Source of the DNA: Spirulina sp034932185
GTDB lineage: Bacteria > Cyanobacteriota > Cyanobacteriia > Cyanobacteriales > Spirulinaceae
Length of the DNA stretch: 64,000 nt
Direction: 5' to 3'
Assembly: GCF_034932185.1 (NCBI RefSeq)
Contig: NZ_JAYGHW010000007.1
Coordinates: 1-64,000 of the forward strand
This document shows positions 1-9,170 of the stretch, in pieces. The first letter of the stretch is position 1. Each line of letters starts with the position of its first letter. Both the position numbers and the translations under genes were made by a program. Below the pieces are notes generated by a model. The model searched no databases, had not been told where the DNA came from, and was given only the letters and a program-made list of their open reading frames with translations.

Positions 1-103
1 GTATCGCCGTTTAAGTAAAGACTATGAGCGTCTTCCCCAAATGAGTGAGTGTTTTGTTTATCAAGCCATGACATCTTTAATGCTCAAACGTCTTGCTGTT
101 TAA
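1..103 (+). mobile_element. IS5-like transposase, C-terminal end only
   Basis: Frame 2 is open from the window edge to the TAA at 101-103 and encodes about 33 residues ending in LMLKRLAV, with KDYERLP and FVYQAM before it. This is the typical tail of an IS5-type DDE transposase, in which a Y-x-A-M helix and an LMLRRL-like end follow the last catalytic Glu. The rest lies outside the window. The right inverted repeat of the element should lie just after 103 but cannot be delimited from one end. Family assignment comes from recall of the conserved tail. Confidence 0.7.
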
Positions 104-895
104 TCTTTTCTTTACAGATACCTTCTAGAAGAATTAAAAACTCTCAGCGAAAAAATTTTTCAAGACAATGAAATTCAGGCAAAACATAGAGTATATAGTT
201 TTGTTCAAGATGGTATTGATATAGAACAGCTACGTCCAACACTTCAGGTAGTTTTTAGTGGAGTAATAGCAGTTGTTCAAGTAATAAATCTTGTGCTCAA
301 CATTCAAGAGAAAAGAAATAAATTATCTGCTGGTAACGACGCGCTATTTCACATTAAAGTCCAAGCAAGTAATGGTAAGAATTTGGATCTAAAAATTTCA
401 GGAGAAATGACGAAGAAAAAAATCAAACTTTATCAAAAGTTAGGAGAAGATTTTGTTAACGAGTTTCTATCAGTGGATGATGGAAAATATTTGAAAAAAT
501 TAGGGAGTTCTGAAATAGCAGAGATTAATTTATTATTTGAGAGATTAAAAATTGAGCTTACTGATATTAGGGTTCTAGTCTCTCTTCCGTCAAAAAAAGT
601 TGAAAATGTAACAACTTATTCTTGTGATTTTGAAAAAATAAATTTAACTGAAGCTATCAAAAGAGGTAGTGAAGAGCCTTTTTACCTCAAAGTAAATGAC
701 ACTGAACGTTGCAAAAATATTTTCTATATTTTAGAAAGGGAAAACATCTTAGGTTTTCACGAAGACAGTACGGATGCTCGATTCATTGAAGTAGAAAATG
801 AATTCATTGGATTTGTAGGCTATAGGATAGAGATACTTTCATTGTTTGAGGATGTTGTTAGTAATAAATCTTTTAATTTACATGATGAATTTTAA
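104..895 (+). pseudogene. Hypothetical protein gene lacking its 5' end, cut by the IS
   Basis: The reading frame is open from directly after the transposase stop (101-103) to TAA at 895, about 263 codons. The first possible start is GTG at 293, yet the 63 codons before it (YLLEELKTL, IFQDNEIQ, HRVYSFVQDG) look like normal coding sequence and contain no ATG, GTG or TTG. The simplest reading is that the insertion sequence landed in this gene and removed its N-terminus. Only a 200-residue protein could still be made, from GTG 293. The product is lysine- and glutamate-rich with no motif I recognise. The A/T-rich composition without HIP1 sites suggests accessory DNA. Confidence 0.6.
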
Positions 896-1233
896 TCTAA
901 CAAACAGCATAAAAACAATATCACAAATACAGAAGAAAAATTGAAACCTATTGACAACAAAATTTTGAATTGTTGGCAATGGATAAGAATTTTATTGCAT
1001 CATATCGATTTATTGATGAGGCAAAAGAGCAGCTTAACGGCTGACGCACCACCTTAAATTAGAAACATCAACACAGGATACAAAATCTGGTTGTAGTGTT
1101 GATCTGCGTAGGGGCGTTGGCGTAAGCCTGCTGGAGGCACAAAAATTTTTCGCCCCAACATCACCGACAGCGTTACAGGATCGGATCAAGCAGATTCCAG
1201 ATGATGCCCTGAGTCAAGCCGGAATTGACCCGA
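896..1233. other. Gene-free stretch with one dispersed repeat
   Basis: No convincing gene. It contains one full copy of the GTAGGGGC repeat (1107-1158). The sequence changes from A/T-rich on the left to HIP1-type composition on the right, so the accessory/core boundary lies here. A short open frame at 1160-1290 (RIKQIPDDALSQAG) overlaps the receiver gene antisense and is not called. Confidence 0.5.
1107..1158 (+). repeat. Dispersed 52-bp repeat 'B' (MITE/REP-like)
   Basis: Starts GTAGGGGCGTTGGCG, continues TAAGCCTGCTGGAGGC, and ends with the self-complementary AAAAATTTTT followed by CGCCCC. Other copies or part-copies lie at 8155-8208, 25267-25314 (inverted), 34122-34149, 36091-36114, 47609-47627 and 60938-60989. 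Better copies have matching ends (GTAGGGGCG and CGCCCCTAC), so the unit is a small inverted-end element. All copies seen are intergenic. Confidence 0.8.
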
Positions 1234-1611
1234 TCAAATCGATGTCCCCGTCGCCAGTAGATTCTGGATCGTGTGGAGCAAAACTTGCGGCTTAAACGGC
1301 TTGCATAAATAGGCATCAGCCCCCTGCTCCAGACCCTGGGTGCGATCGCTGAGGGTATCCTGGGTAGAGCAGAGAATCACATAAATACCTTGGGTGCGGC
1401 GATTGGTCTTTAAAAACCGGCAAACCTCATAGCCATTGAGATGGGGCATCACCACATCGAGAATAATGATGTCCGGGAGTTCCTGACGCACTTTTTTGAG
1501 GGCATCCAGACCATTGCCCACCGCCGTAACGGTAAAAGACTGAGCCTTCAGCCAATGGGCAATTAAATGTCGCTGGGTACGACTATCTTCCACCACCATG
1601 ATGTGAGCCAT
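1234..1611 (-). CDS. Single-domain response regulator (CheY/PilH-like)
   Basis: 125 residues, one receiver (REC) domain and no output domain. The acidic pair is E8-D9 (VVEDS), the phospho-acceptor is D52 (IIILDVVMP), a Ser sits at the switch position (LCST) and the conserved lysine is K104 (CKPF), so all phosphotransfer residues are present. It should carry phosphate between a histidine kinase and a target, or act by protein binding. A long membrane PAS/LOV/GGDEF/EAL gene lies 241 bp upstream on the same strand; the gap is large for an operon, so partnership is only suggested. ATG start at 1611. Confidence 0.9.
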   Translation of the reverse strand: MAHIMVVEDSRTQRHLIAHWLKAQSFTVTAVGNGLDALKKVRQELPDIIILDVVMPHLNGYEVCRFLKTNRRTQGIYVILCSTQDTLSDRTQGLEQGADAYLCKPFKPQVLLHTIQNLLATGTSI

Positions 1612-1852
1612 CAGAATACCTTGCCAAACGAAGAGCTATCTACAAAATCCTGATCCCTAACCCCAAAATCAGGGATGATTCATCCCCAATCTGCCCATAA
1701 CCCGAAAGAGGGTCATGCCTAAGCGGATCAGCGTTAGACTGAAAACCCCTCGCTCTCCGGATGATCCTGGCGGTAGATGCGGTGCAGATGCTTTAAAAAT
1801 TGGGTTCCACGCCGCTCAATGCTGATTGAACAGTGCGATCGCAGCTTACACC

Positions 1853-4800
1853 CTATTCCATTTTAAGAGAGTTCCCAGCGTTCGGCATCGGACTAATGGG
1901 GGAGTTTGATCGCGAAAATGCGTAAGGCGTGATGGGGCAGGTTTCCCAAGGCGACCAAGTAGCGGGTAAACGGCTATTCTGTAACAACACCGTCGCTGCC
2001 GTGGCCGTCAGGGGATGGGCGAAAAAGTAGCCCTGACCCAATTCACAGCCCAAAGTCCTCAGGTAGTTAATCTGGGTTGTGGTTTCTACGCCCTCCGCCA
2101 CCACATCCATCCCCAAGTTATGGGCCAAAGCAATAATCGTTTTAATAATCTCCGCCTCTCCCCCTTGGGTGTCAACCGATTGCAGGAAAGAGCGGTCAAT
2201 TTTGAGCGTATCCACCGGGAAATTGTGGAGATAGCTGAGGGAAGAATAACCCGTGCCAAAATCATCAATACTCAGTTGCATCCCTCGGGACTTCATGGCT
2301 TGCAGCGTTTCTTGGGCCAATTGAGCTTGGCCCATAATCGCACTCTCGGTAATTTCAAACTTGAGACAGTGGGGATTGATGTGGGTGCGTTGCAACATCG
2401 TATCGATTTGGGTGAGCAATTCCGGCTGGGCAAACTGCCTAGCGGAGAGATTAATATTCATCGTGATCTCAAGATCGGAACCCCATTGCTGTTGCCAGGT
2501 TTGCAGTTGATGGCAGGCTTGGGCAATCACCCAGGCCCCGATATCGAGGATTAAGCGGGTTTCTTCGGCCACGGGAATAAATTGGCTGGGGGAAATCCAA
2601 CCTTGTTCGGGGTGATACCACCGGATCAGGGCTTCAAAGCCAGCCAGTTTGCCGCTGGCGAGGTGAATAATCGGTTGATAGTAAAGTTGGAATTGGTCTT
2701 GCTCAATGGCCCAGCGGAGATTGGTTTCCAATTGCAGCCGCTCCACGGCGGAACTGTGCATGGCGTAGTTAAAGACGGCATAATGCCCTTTCCCCCCGGC
2801 CTTGGCTTGGTACATGGCGGTATCGGCATCCCGGAGTAGTTCTTCGGGGTGGTGGTAGTTGGGATGGGCGCAGGCGATGCCAATACTGACGTTGGAAAAA
2901 ATCGTGTGCTGGTCGATGGTGAAGGGTTGGAGGAAGGCTTCATGGATCCGCTGGGCGATGGCGATCGCCTCCTCTTCCTGCCGCACATGGGGAATGAGTA
3001 CCGTGAATTCATCCCCTCCCAAGCGGGCTAAAAGCTGATCCGGGGTTAAACAACCGCGCAAACGTCGGGCAATGGCCATCAGCAGATGATCCCCCACCGT
3101 ATGGCCCAAACCATCATTGACCATCTTAAAACTATCAAGATCGAGGAACAGCACCGCAAAGGGGTTGGTGGCATTACTGTGGTAGCTGTTGATCGATTCC
3201 TGAAGGCGATCGAAGAAGTAAGCACGATTCGGCAGATCCGTGAGGGCATCGTAGAAGGCAAAATGTTCTAATTGTGCCTCAGCCTGTTTGCGATCGGTGA
3301 TATCCGTCAACATCCCCAACGCCCCCAAATACTCTCCCGCCTCATTAAATAAGGGACTGGTGGAAATTAAAGCCCATAGGGTTTGGCCATTCCGTCGCCG
3401 GAAACGAAAATCATGGCGATCTTCTTCCCCTCGCCGCCGCTTCGCCAGTTTTTCCGCCACGAGGGGCCGCGTCACGGGATCAATAAAATCAAAGAGGGAT
3501 TTACCCCGCATTTCCTCTGGGGTATAACCGAGCATTTCCGCCATTTGGGCATTGACAAAGCTGGTGCGGTCTTGCTCATCGAGCATCCAAATCCCCTCTG
3601 CTGCTGTTTCGACAATCCGACGGTATTGAGCCTCACTACTTTGGAGCGCCAATTCCGTTTGATAGCGTTGGGTGATGTCGTTCTGGATGCCGACAAAATG
3701 GGTGAGGTGTCCTTGATCATTAAAGACCGGCGCAATAAACAGTTGATTCCAAAAGGGTGTGCGGTCTTTGCGATAGTTCCGCAGTGTGACATGGCATTCC
3801 CGCACCTCCTCAAGGGCGGAGCGGACTGAAGCGAGGGCTTCCGGTTGCGTCTCTGGCCCCTGGAGAATGCGACAATTGCGGCCGATGACTTCCTCCCCTT
3901 TGTACCCCGTCATCGCTTCAAAGGCGGGGTTAACGTAGATCACTGGGTTATCGGGTTGGGTCGCATCGGTGAGGACAACACCGTTATGGCTGGCGGCGAT
4001 CGCCCTTTCCAGCAACCTTAACTGTTCATCAGCCTGCTGACGAGCAATGGCCGTGGCTAAGACATGGGCAACGGCTTGTAAAAAGTGAATATCATGCTCA
4101 GTAAACGAGCGACGGCTTTGGGTATGCACGCCCAAAACCCCAAAGGGAGCCGCCTCGTTTTTCCCCGCAATCAAGACATTCACCCCCGCCACAATGTTGT
4201 GGTTATGGAGCAGGGGGGTTCCGCCAAAGCGGGTTTCCGTGGCCAGGTTGGTGACAATCACCGGCTGATTCATGGCGAGGGTATAGCCCGCGTGGGACTG
4301 TCGCCCGGCACTGAGCACCGCATGACCTACTAAACTGCGCTCCCAACCCGTACCGGAACGGAGCAAAAAGGCTTGACCATTGGGGAGCAGTTCTAAAACA
4401 TAGCCAAACTTAACATCTAAGGTGCGGGACACTAAGCGGATGGCCTGCTGCATCAGCAGATCGAGGTTTTGGTTGGCGAGGGCTTTTTGCCCCAGTTTGG
4501 CGACGATCGCCTGTTGACGGAGCCGTTGGTGGAGTTGGCTTTGGGTTTGGGCGCGATCGCGCAAATGGGCCTGTTGGCTCGTGATATCACGAATAATCGC
4601 TAACACCTCCGAACCGCTATAGGCCGTGATCCGCGCTTCGTAGTCCTGAAGACGGCCCCCATAGGGCAGTTGGTAGATGAGGGTTTGGGTCTGTTGGCTG
4701 GTGAGGGCGGTGGCGATCGCCCCGAGGAGTTGCTCCGCCAAATCGATTGGCATCAAATCCCCAAGGCTTTTGCCAATAGCATTCTCCGGCAGTAGGTTGG

Positions 4801-5509
4801 TTAAGGGCCCAACGGTGGGATAGTAATCCATCAACATCCCATCCGCCCGACAACGCATCAATAGATCCGGAATCGCTTGTAGATAAATCCGTTCCGAGGA
4901 AATGGAATGGGGAGTCACATCCTCAGCAATGACCGACAGCGTGTGAGTGCGTTTACTGGCTAAGGGTTGCCACCGTAGCCAAAACATCGAGCCGTTACGA
5001 TGGAGATGACGGGTGACAAAGGGGGCGATCGCCTCACCCCGCTGCATTTGCCCTAAAGCAGTGGTGATCAGCGTTTGATCCCCGTGATAGGTTAAAGCCT
5101 GCCAGGATTGATGCATTAATTGAGCCAGAGGATAGCCAAATTGTTGTTCCCAAGCAGCATTGAGGTAGCTCAATTTCCCCCCGACGGTGATCACCGCACA
5201 AAGGTCTTGCACTTGGTCTAAAAACCCTTGGGGTTCCCCCTTCCCCTCTGACCCCCCGCCCTCACGGCCATTGAAGCTCCGGCTTGGACTCCCCGCCACT
5301 TGCCAAAGTTGCTCAAGCCCCTTGATGAAGAATAAAACGGTGGGGATCAGGAAAAACAAAGCAAGATAATGGTGGGAATTTACTCCTGAGCAAAAAAGCC
5401 ACACCCCAATGATACTGGTGACTAAACTCAGCACCCAGCCTTTTGCCACTGAAAGGATGTATTCCATTGGAGGTGTAAATACTGGGCAGGGGTGGATCAT
5501 ATCATTCAA
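1853..5509 (-). CDS. Membrane PAS-PAS-GAF-LOV-PAS-GGDEF-EAL cyclic-di-GMP protein
   Basis: 1218 residues from TTG 5509 (an ATG three codons in, at 5500, is also possible). Two membrane segments lie at about 17-65, then PAS (95-200), PAS (207-312), GAF (334-492), a LOV-type PAS (500-613), PAS (622-740), GGDEF (745-915) and EAL (925-1175). The fourth sensor has the flavin-binding signature GRNCRILQ with cysteine C546, plus NYRKD, FWN and GIQND, as in blue-light LOV domains. GGDEF is intact at 831-835. The EAL domain keeps E959, D1082-D1083, K1103 and E1139. It can therefore in principle both make and break c-di-GMP. Light control through the LOV cysteine is inferred. Which output dominates cannot be read from sequence. 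Confidence 0.92.
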   Translation of the reverse strand: MNDMIHPCPVFTPPMEYILSVAKGWVLSLVTSIIGVWLFCSGVNSHHYLALFFLIPTVLFFIKGLEQLWQVAGSPSRSFNGREGGGSEGKGEPQGFLDQVQDLCAVITVGGKLSYLNAAWEQQFGYPLAQLMHQSWQALTYHGDQTLITTALGQMQRGEAIAPFVTRHLHRNGSMFWLRWQPLASKRTHTLSVIAEDVTPHSISSERIYLQAIPDLLMRCRADGMLMDYYPTVGPLTNLLPENAIGKSLGDLMPIDLAEQLLGAIATALTSQQTQTLIYQLPYGGRLQDYEARITAYSGSEVLAIIRDITSQQAHLRDRAQTQSQLHQRLRQQAIVAKLGQKALANQNLDLLMQQAIRLVSRTLDVKFGYVLELLPNGQAFLLRSGTGWERSLVGHAVLSAGRQSHAGYTLAMNQPVIVTNLATETRFGGTPLLHNHNIVAGVNVLIAGKNEAAPFGVLGVHTQSRRSFTEHDIHFLQAVAHVLATAIARQQADEQLRLLERAIAASHNGVVLTDATQPDNPVIYVNPAFEAMTGYKGEEVIGRNCRILQGPETQPEALASVRSALEEVRECHVTLRNYRKDRTPFWNQLFIAPVFNDQGHLTHFVGIQNDITQRYQTELALQSSEAQYRRIVETAAEGIWMLDEQDRTSFVNAQMAEMLGYTPEEMRGKSLFDFIDPVTRPLVAEKLAKRRRGEEDRHDFRFRRRNGQTLWALISTSPLFNEAGEYLGALGMLTDITDRKQAEAQLEHFAFYDALTDLPNRAYFFDRLQESINSYHSNATNPFAVLFLDLDSFKMVNDGLGHTVGDHLLMAIARRLRGCLTPDQLLARLGGDEFTVLIPHVRQEEEAIAIAQRIHEAFLQPFTIDQHTIFSNVSIGIACAHPNYHHPEELLRDADTAMYQAKAGGKGHYAVFNYAMHSSAVERLQLETNLRWAIEQDQFQLYYQPIIHLASGKLAGFEALIRWYHPEQGWISPSQFIPVAEETRLILDIGAWVIAQACHQLQTWQQQWGSDLEITMNINLSARQFAQPELLTQIDTMLQRTHINPHCLKFEITESAIMGQAQLAQETLQAMKSRGMQLSIDDFGTGYSSLSYLHNFPVDTLKIDRSFLQSVDTQGGEAEIIKTIIALAHNLGMDVVAEGVETTTQINYLRTLGCELGQGYFFAHPLTATAATVLLQNSRLPATWSPWETCPITPYAFSRSNSPISPMPNAGNSLKME

Positions 5510-5941
5510 GTTTTGGGTGTATTCTCAAGCACCCTTTGCCTCTATTCTAGGGGAAATGTTAAGGACTCCGAAACTTTTTTGTAGTTAACTTGCGGAGTGT
5601 TTAGTTTTGTAAAGCTTTCCCAAGACTCTAGAACCCCTGTTGATTGCACCAAAACCTGAATATGATTCAGGTATAACGGTTTAACGATGGGGCTATTTTT
5701 CCCTGGAAATGCCAGATCCAATCCCCTGTTACGGTCAAAAGTCAAAATAAAAGTCCACCGCGTTTAAAATGCGCATCTTAGTTCAATACTTGAATTTCTT
5801 AAGATTTTTTTAAGATTAATCCCCATAATGTAGTCATCGGATTTACTCTGCAAAAGAATGTGGTTACTGAGTATGTTGTAAAGTATTGTGTGTACGGCCG
5901 GCAAAAACCAGTCTTCATGTTCTTGATTGAGCAAAACTACC
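5510..5941. other. Intergenic region between divergent genes, promoters expected
   Basis: About 430 bp, A/T-rich, with no coding frame that looks real. It must hold the promoters of the divergent GGDEF/EAL and aldehyde dehydrogenase genes. An inverted pair GAATATGATTC lies near 5657. No clear -35/-10 pair stands out. Confidence 0.4.
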
Positions 5942-7318
5942 ATGCAAGTCACTCAATCCACCGCCCCCCTTGTCCAAGCCCAGCGGAACTATTTTCAAAG
6001 CGGCGTAACCCATGCCTACGGATTTCGCCAAACACAACTGAAAGCGCTAGGCGCAGCTATCCAAGAGCAGCAAGGGGCGATCCAGCAGGCCTTAGCCCAA
6101 GATTTGGGCAAGTCTGTTTTTGAAGCAGTCCTAACAGAAACGACCAATAGCATTAGCGAAATTAACCACACCCTCAAGCACCTCAAGGCTTGGATGGCTC
6201 CCCAACGGGTGCGGACGAGCGTTGTCCAATTTCCGGCCCAGGGGGAAATTTGGTCAGAACCTTTGGGGGTGGTGTTGAATATTAGCCCCTGGAATTATCC
6301 CTTTCAGTTGGCCATGGGGCCGTTGATTGGGGCGATCGCCGCTGGTAATTGCACGATTCTCAAGCCCTCGGAACTGGCCCCCCACACCTCGGGGGTGATT
6401 GCGGAGTTAATCGCTAAAACCTTCCCCCCGGAATACATCACCGTTGTCGAAGGGGATAAAACGATTACCCAAGACCTGCTCAAAAACCGCTTTGATCATA
6501 TTTTCTTTACCGGCAGTACGGCTATTGGCCGGTTAATCATGGCAGCGGCGGCTCCCCATTTAACCCCCGTGACGTTGGAGTTGGGGGGGAAAAGCCCTTG
6601 TATTGTTGGGCCGGATGCGCCTGTGGAGTTAACGGCGCGGCGCATTGCCTGGGGTAAGTTCATCAATGGGGGGCAGACCTGTATTGCGCCGGATTATGTT
6701 TTAGTTCCCCCAGCGTTAAAAGCGCCGCTGTTGGGGCAATTGCGCCATTGGATCGGGGAGTTTTACGGGAAAAATCCCGCTGATAGCCCCGATTATGGGC
6801 GGATTATTAATGAACACCATTGGCAGCGGTTGCGGGATTTAGTTGATCCGGCTCAGGTCGTGATTGGCGGTGACGGGGACATTGAGGCCCGTTACTTTGC
6901 CCCCACGGTACTGGATGGGGTGGGTTGGGATGATCCGGTGATGGAGGCGGAGATTTTTGGGCCGATTTTGCCGATTTTGACCTATGGGGAGATGGGGGAG
7001 GCGATCGCCGCCATCAATGCCCGGCCCAAACCCTTAGCCCTTTATTTATTCACCAACGACCCAAATTTACAAAACCAAGTTCTCAGCCAAACCAGTAGCG
7101 GCGGGGTCTGTATCAATGACACGATCATGCAGTTGGGTGCGCCGTCGATGCCCTTTGGGGGTGTGGGGGAAAGTGGTATGGGGGCATACCATGGCAAGTT
7201 TTCCTTTGATACTTTTTCCCACCGTAAGAGTGTCTTAAAGCGCAAGTTTTGGCTAGATCTGGATCTACGCTATCCCCCCTATCACGACAAGTTGAAATGG
7301 CTGAAGTGGCTACCCTAA
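5942..7318 (+). CDS. NAD(P)-dependent aldehyde dehydrogenase
   Basis: 458 residues. ATG at 5942 is preferred over an in-frame TTG five codons upstream. The fold is that of the aldehyde dehydrogenase superfamily: LNISPWNYPFQL near the cofactor site, FFTGSTAIG, general base E213 in LELGGKSP, and catalytic cysteine C247 in GGQTCIAPD. Length and the aromatic/basic C-terminus (LRYPPYHDKLKWLKWLP) resemble class-3-like enzymes that act on fatty or apocarotenoid aldehydes and associate with membranes. Cyanobacterial homologues of this type oxidise apocarotenals and long-chain aldehydes, but the substrate here is inferred. Monocistronic. Confidence 0.9.
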   Translation: MQVTQSTAPLVQAQRNYFQSGVTHAYGFRQTQLKALGAAIQEQQGAIQQALAQDLGKSVFEAVLTETTNSISEINHTLKHLKAWMAPQRVRTSVVQFPAQGEIWSEPLGVVLNISPWNYPFQLAMGPLIGAIAAGNCTILKPSELAPHTSGVIAELIAKTFPPEYITVVEGDKTITQDLLKNRFDHIFFTGSTAIGRLIMAAAAPHLTPVTLELGGKSPCIVGPDAPVELTARRIAWGKFINGGQTCIAPDYVLVPPALKAPLLGQLRHWIGEFYGKNPADSPDYGRIINEHHWQRLRDLVDPAQVVIGGDGDIEARYFAPTVLDGVGWDDPVMEAEIFGPILPILTYGEMGEAIAAINARPKPLALYLFTNDPNLQNQVLSQTSSGGVCINDTIMQLGAPSMPFGGVGESGMGAYHGKFSFDTFSHRKSVLKRKFWLDLDLRYPPYHDKLKWLKWLP

Positions 7319-7338
7319 AGGAAAAAATTTTGTACCCT

Positions 7339-7403
7339 AGCTCTGCCGCTATCGAGGGGCAGAGCCTCCCAAATGCCATGACTGGGTAGAACCCAGTCAC
7401 GAG
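7339..7403. repeat. Palindromic dispersed repeat 'A'
   Basis: Contains two nested inverted repeats, GGCAGAGCC arms and ACTGGGT..ACCCAGT, ending in CACGAG. A related block lies at 8051-8152 and more diverged relatives at 35975-36082 and 47525-47602. At the last three sites block A joins block B (GTAGGGGC type), so A and B probably move or amplify as one unit. The arms would fold into strong hairpins in RNA. Confidence 0.7.
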
Positions 7404-7522
7404 AACAATCAATCTCGTCTCATTAGCTTTTCTTATAACCTTAAACTGGGAAGATCCCTCACATTTCTTAATTTATTGCGTTATGCTCGTAAATCTCGTC
7501 TATTTCAGAAAGTTTGTTCTCC

Positions 7523-7810
7523 ATGCACATGATTACCCGCAAACGTATTAATGAATTTATCGAACAACACCCAGACACTCGTACTGCACTAAACCGTTGG
7601 TACAAGATTGTTAAAGCCAGTCAATTTGAGTCGTTTGATGATGTGCGCAGTACATTCCCCGATGCTGATCGGGTAAATAACTTGACAGTTTTTAATATTG
7701 GTGGGAATAAAGTGAGATTAATAGCCGCCATTCACTACAATCGAAAGAGAGTGTATATTAGATACGTGCTTACTCATTCTGAATATGATCGAGGTAAATG
7801 GAAAACATGA
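7523..7810 (+). CDS. higB: HigB-type mRNA interferase toxin
   Basis: 95 residues from ATG 7523; ATG 7529 is also possible. The sequence (MHMITRKRINEF, then ALNRWYKIVKA, DVRSTFPDAD, FNIGGNKVRLIAAIHY, RVYIRYVLTHSEYD) matches the HigB_toxin branch of the RelE/HigB family, which cleaves mRNA on the ribosome. The conserved RLI and YDRGKW positions are present. The stop overlaps the downstream antitoxin start as ATGA (7807-7810). Toxin-first order is normal for HigBA and unlike most other pairs. Confidence 0.88.
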   Translation: MHMITRKRINEFIEQHPDTRTALNRWYKIVKASQFESFDDVRSTFPDADRVNNLTVFNIGGNKVRLIAAIHYNRKRVYIRYVLTHSEYDRGKWKT

Positions 7811-8028
7811 CAATGATAAGTATTCTTGAAACAGAAAAATTGTGGCAGCCTTTCGCTGAAACATTAGAGGTTCCTTCTAGCGAAGAAGACTATCAGAACT
7901 TAGTCAATTTGCTTGATCAACTCATTGATGAAGTGGGAGAGAATGAACAGCATCTTCTCACTTCATTGATGGGCATTATTGGCCTTTTGATTGAACAGTA
8001 CGAAAATGAAAACGTTCCAGAACCTTGA
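7807..8028 (+). CDS. HigA-like antitoxin, short form lacking the HTH domain
   Basis: 73 residues from ATG 7807, which overlaps the toxin stop; an ATG at 7798 is also in frame. It resembles the acidic N-terminal half of cyanobacterial HigA antitoxins (YQNLVNLLDQLIDEV, LLTSLMGIIGLLIEQYENEN). In relatives the segment ending in VPEP continues into an Xre-type helix-turn-helix. Here a TGA follows at once, and 22 bp later a dispersed palindromic repeat begins (8051). The DNA-binding half may have been lost to that repeat, or this may be a natural short form that only neutralises the toxin. Confidence 0.7.
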   Translation: MTMISILETEKLWQPFAETLEVPSSEEDYQNLVNLLDQLIDEVGENEQHLLTSLMGIIGLLIEQYENENVPEP

Positions 8029-8050
8029 AACTCACTTTCTACAGGTTAAC

Positions 8051-8208
8051 CTCGTGTCCTGGCTCTGCTTGGGCAAAGGCTCCCGGTGGCTCTGCCGCTA
8101 CCGGGAGGCGGAGCCTCCCAAATGCCATGACTGGATTCTACCCAGTCACGAGGGCGTAGGGGCGTTGGCGTAAGCCTGCCGGAGGTGCAAAAATTAAACC
8201 TTTCGCCC
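8051..8208. repeat. Composite A+B dispersed repeat
   Basis: 8051-8152 is an A-type palindromic block (CTCGTG.. with GGCTCTGCCGC, GGCGGAGCC and ACTGG..CCCAGT arms). 8155-8208 is a diverged B block starting CGTAGGGGCGTTGGCG. It lies between the antitoxin stop and the convergent GTPase stop, so a hairpin here could also end transcription from both sides. Confidence 0.75.
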
Positions 8209-8216
8209 TCCCCAGC

Positions 8217-9074
8217 CTAGATAAAGCGATCGGGGAGTTCGAGGGGGATGGGGCCGAGATCGCCCCGGCGGAAATCGTTGAGGAGCATCACCGCCACCCG
8301 TTGCGTATCGCTTTGGTAACGCTGATCCGCTAAACGATGTAAATAGCCCTCGCCATTCTCCTCAACTTCCAGGGGCAGATGATAGCGATCGCCTAAAACC
8401 CCCGCCAAATCCAACGCCTGCAACAGATCAATCAACCGCTCCGCTACCTTTTCGTTATCGTAGGCCGCCTCCCCAATATCCTCACAGATCGCCAACTTCA
8501 CCGCATCCTCCTGACTCTCCAACTTCCAGGGGATCACCCCCGGCGCATCCAAAAGTTGAATCTCATCCGAAAGGCGCACCCATTGCAATTGCCGCGTTAC
8601 CCCCGCTTTCCGCGCACTTTTCGCCACCTTGCGATTCACCATCCGATTAATTAACGCCGACTTCCCCACATTGGGAAACCCCATCACCACCGCCCGCACG
8701 GGGCGCGATCGCATCCCCCGGCTGTGGCGTTTCGCATTCACCGCCACCCCCACCTCCTGAGCCGCCTTAATCACCGGCCGAACCCCGATTCCCGCCTTCG
8801 CACTCGTCCAATACACCGTTTCCCCCTGATTTTGAAACCAATTTTCCCAGGCCTGTTTTAATTCCGGCGGGATCATATCCACCCGATTTAATAACAATAA
8901 ACGCGGTTTTTCCCCAATCCATTGGGGAACATCAGGATGCTGGGAAGCGAGGGGAATGCGGGCATCGAGGACTTCAAACACCACATCAACGTGCTTGAGT
9001 TGCTCCTTGAGTTGGCGCTCTGCCTTGGCGATGTGACCGGGATACCATTGAATAGCGGGGGGACTGTTGCGCAT
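8217..9074 (-). CDS. ylqF: RbgA/YlqF-type ribosome biogenesis GTPase
   Basis: 285 residues from ATG 9074, opening QWYPGHIAKAERQL as in YlqF. A longer frame exists upstream but its extra residues are arginine-rich junk antisense to cbiD. The GTPase motifs are circularly permuted: G4-like LLNRVDM first, then SAKAG (G5), the P-loop GFPNVGKSALINR (G1), and LLDAPGVI (G3). Members of this family help mature the 50S ribosomal subunit. The C-terminal all-alpha domain is present. Divergent from cbiD with about 95 bp between starts. Confidence 0.92.
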   Translation of the reverse strand: MRNSPPAIQWYPGHIAKAERQLKEQLKHVDVVFEVLDARIPLASQHPDVPQWIGEKPRLLLLNRVDMIPPELKQAWENWFQNQGETVYWTSAKAGIGVRPVIKAAQEVGVAVNAKRHSRGMRSRPVRAVVMGFPNVGKSALINRMVNRKVAKSARKAGVTRQLQWVRLSDEIQLLDAPGVIPWKLESQEDAVKLAICEDIGEAAYDNEKVAERLIDLLQALDLAGVLGDRYHLPLEVEENGEGYLHRLADQRYQSDTQRVAVMLLNDFRRGDLGPIPLELPDRFI

Positions 9075-9170
9075 AGGAGGGAGGGGGCGATCGCCTAAAA
9101 AAGCGGAATTCCTTTCTATTATCCCCACAAGCGGGAAAGGTGGGAAAATAGCAAAAACGCTAAAGGTGTG

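Noticed and set aside
1160..1290. Open frame on the plus strand (LQDRIKQIPDDALSQAG)
   Set aside because: Runs antisense into the conserved receiver gene and has no start codon or motif.
1731..1850. Short open frame on the minus strand (RRGTQFLKHLHRIYRQDHPES) after the GGDEF/EAL gene
   Set aside because: Looks coding-like but has no start, is about 40 codons long, and overlaps the end of the signalling gene. Could be chance or a remnant.
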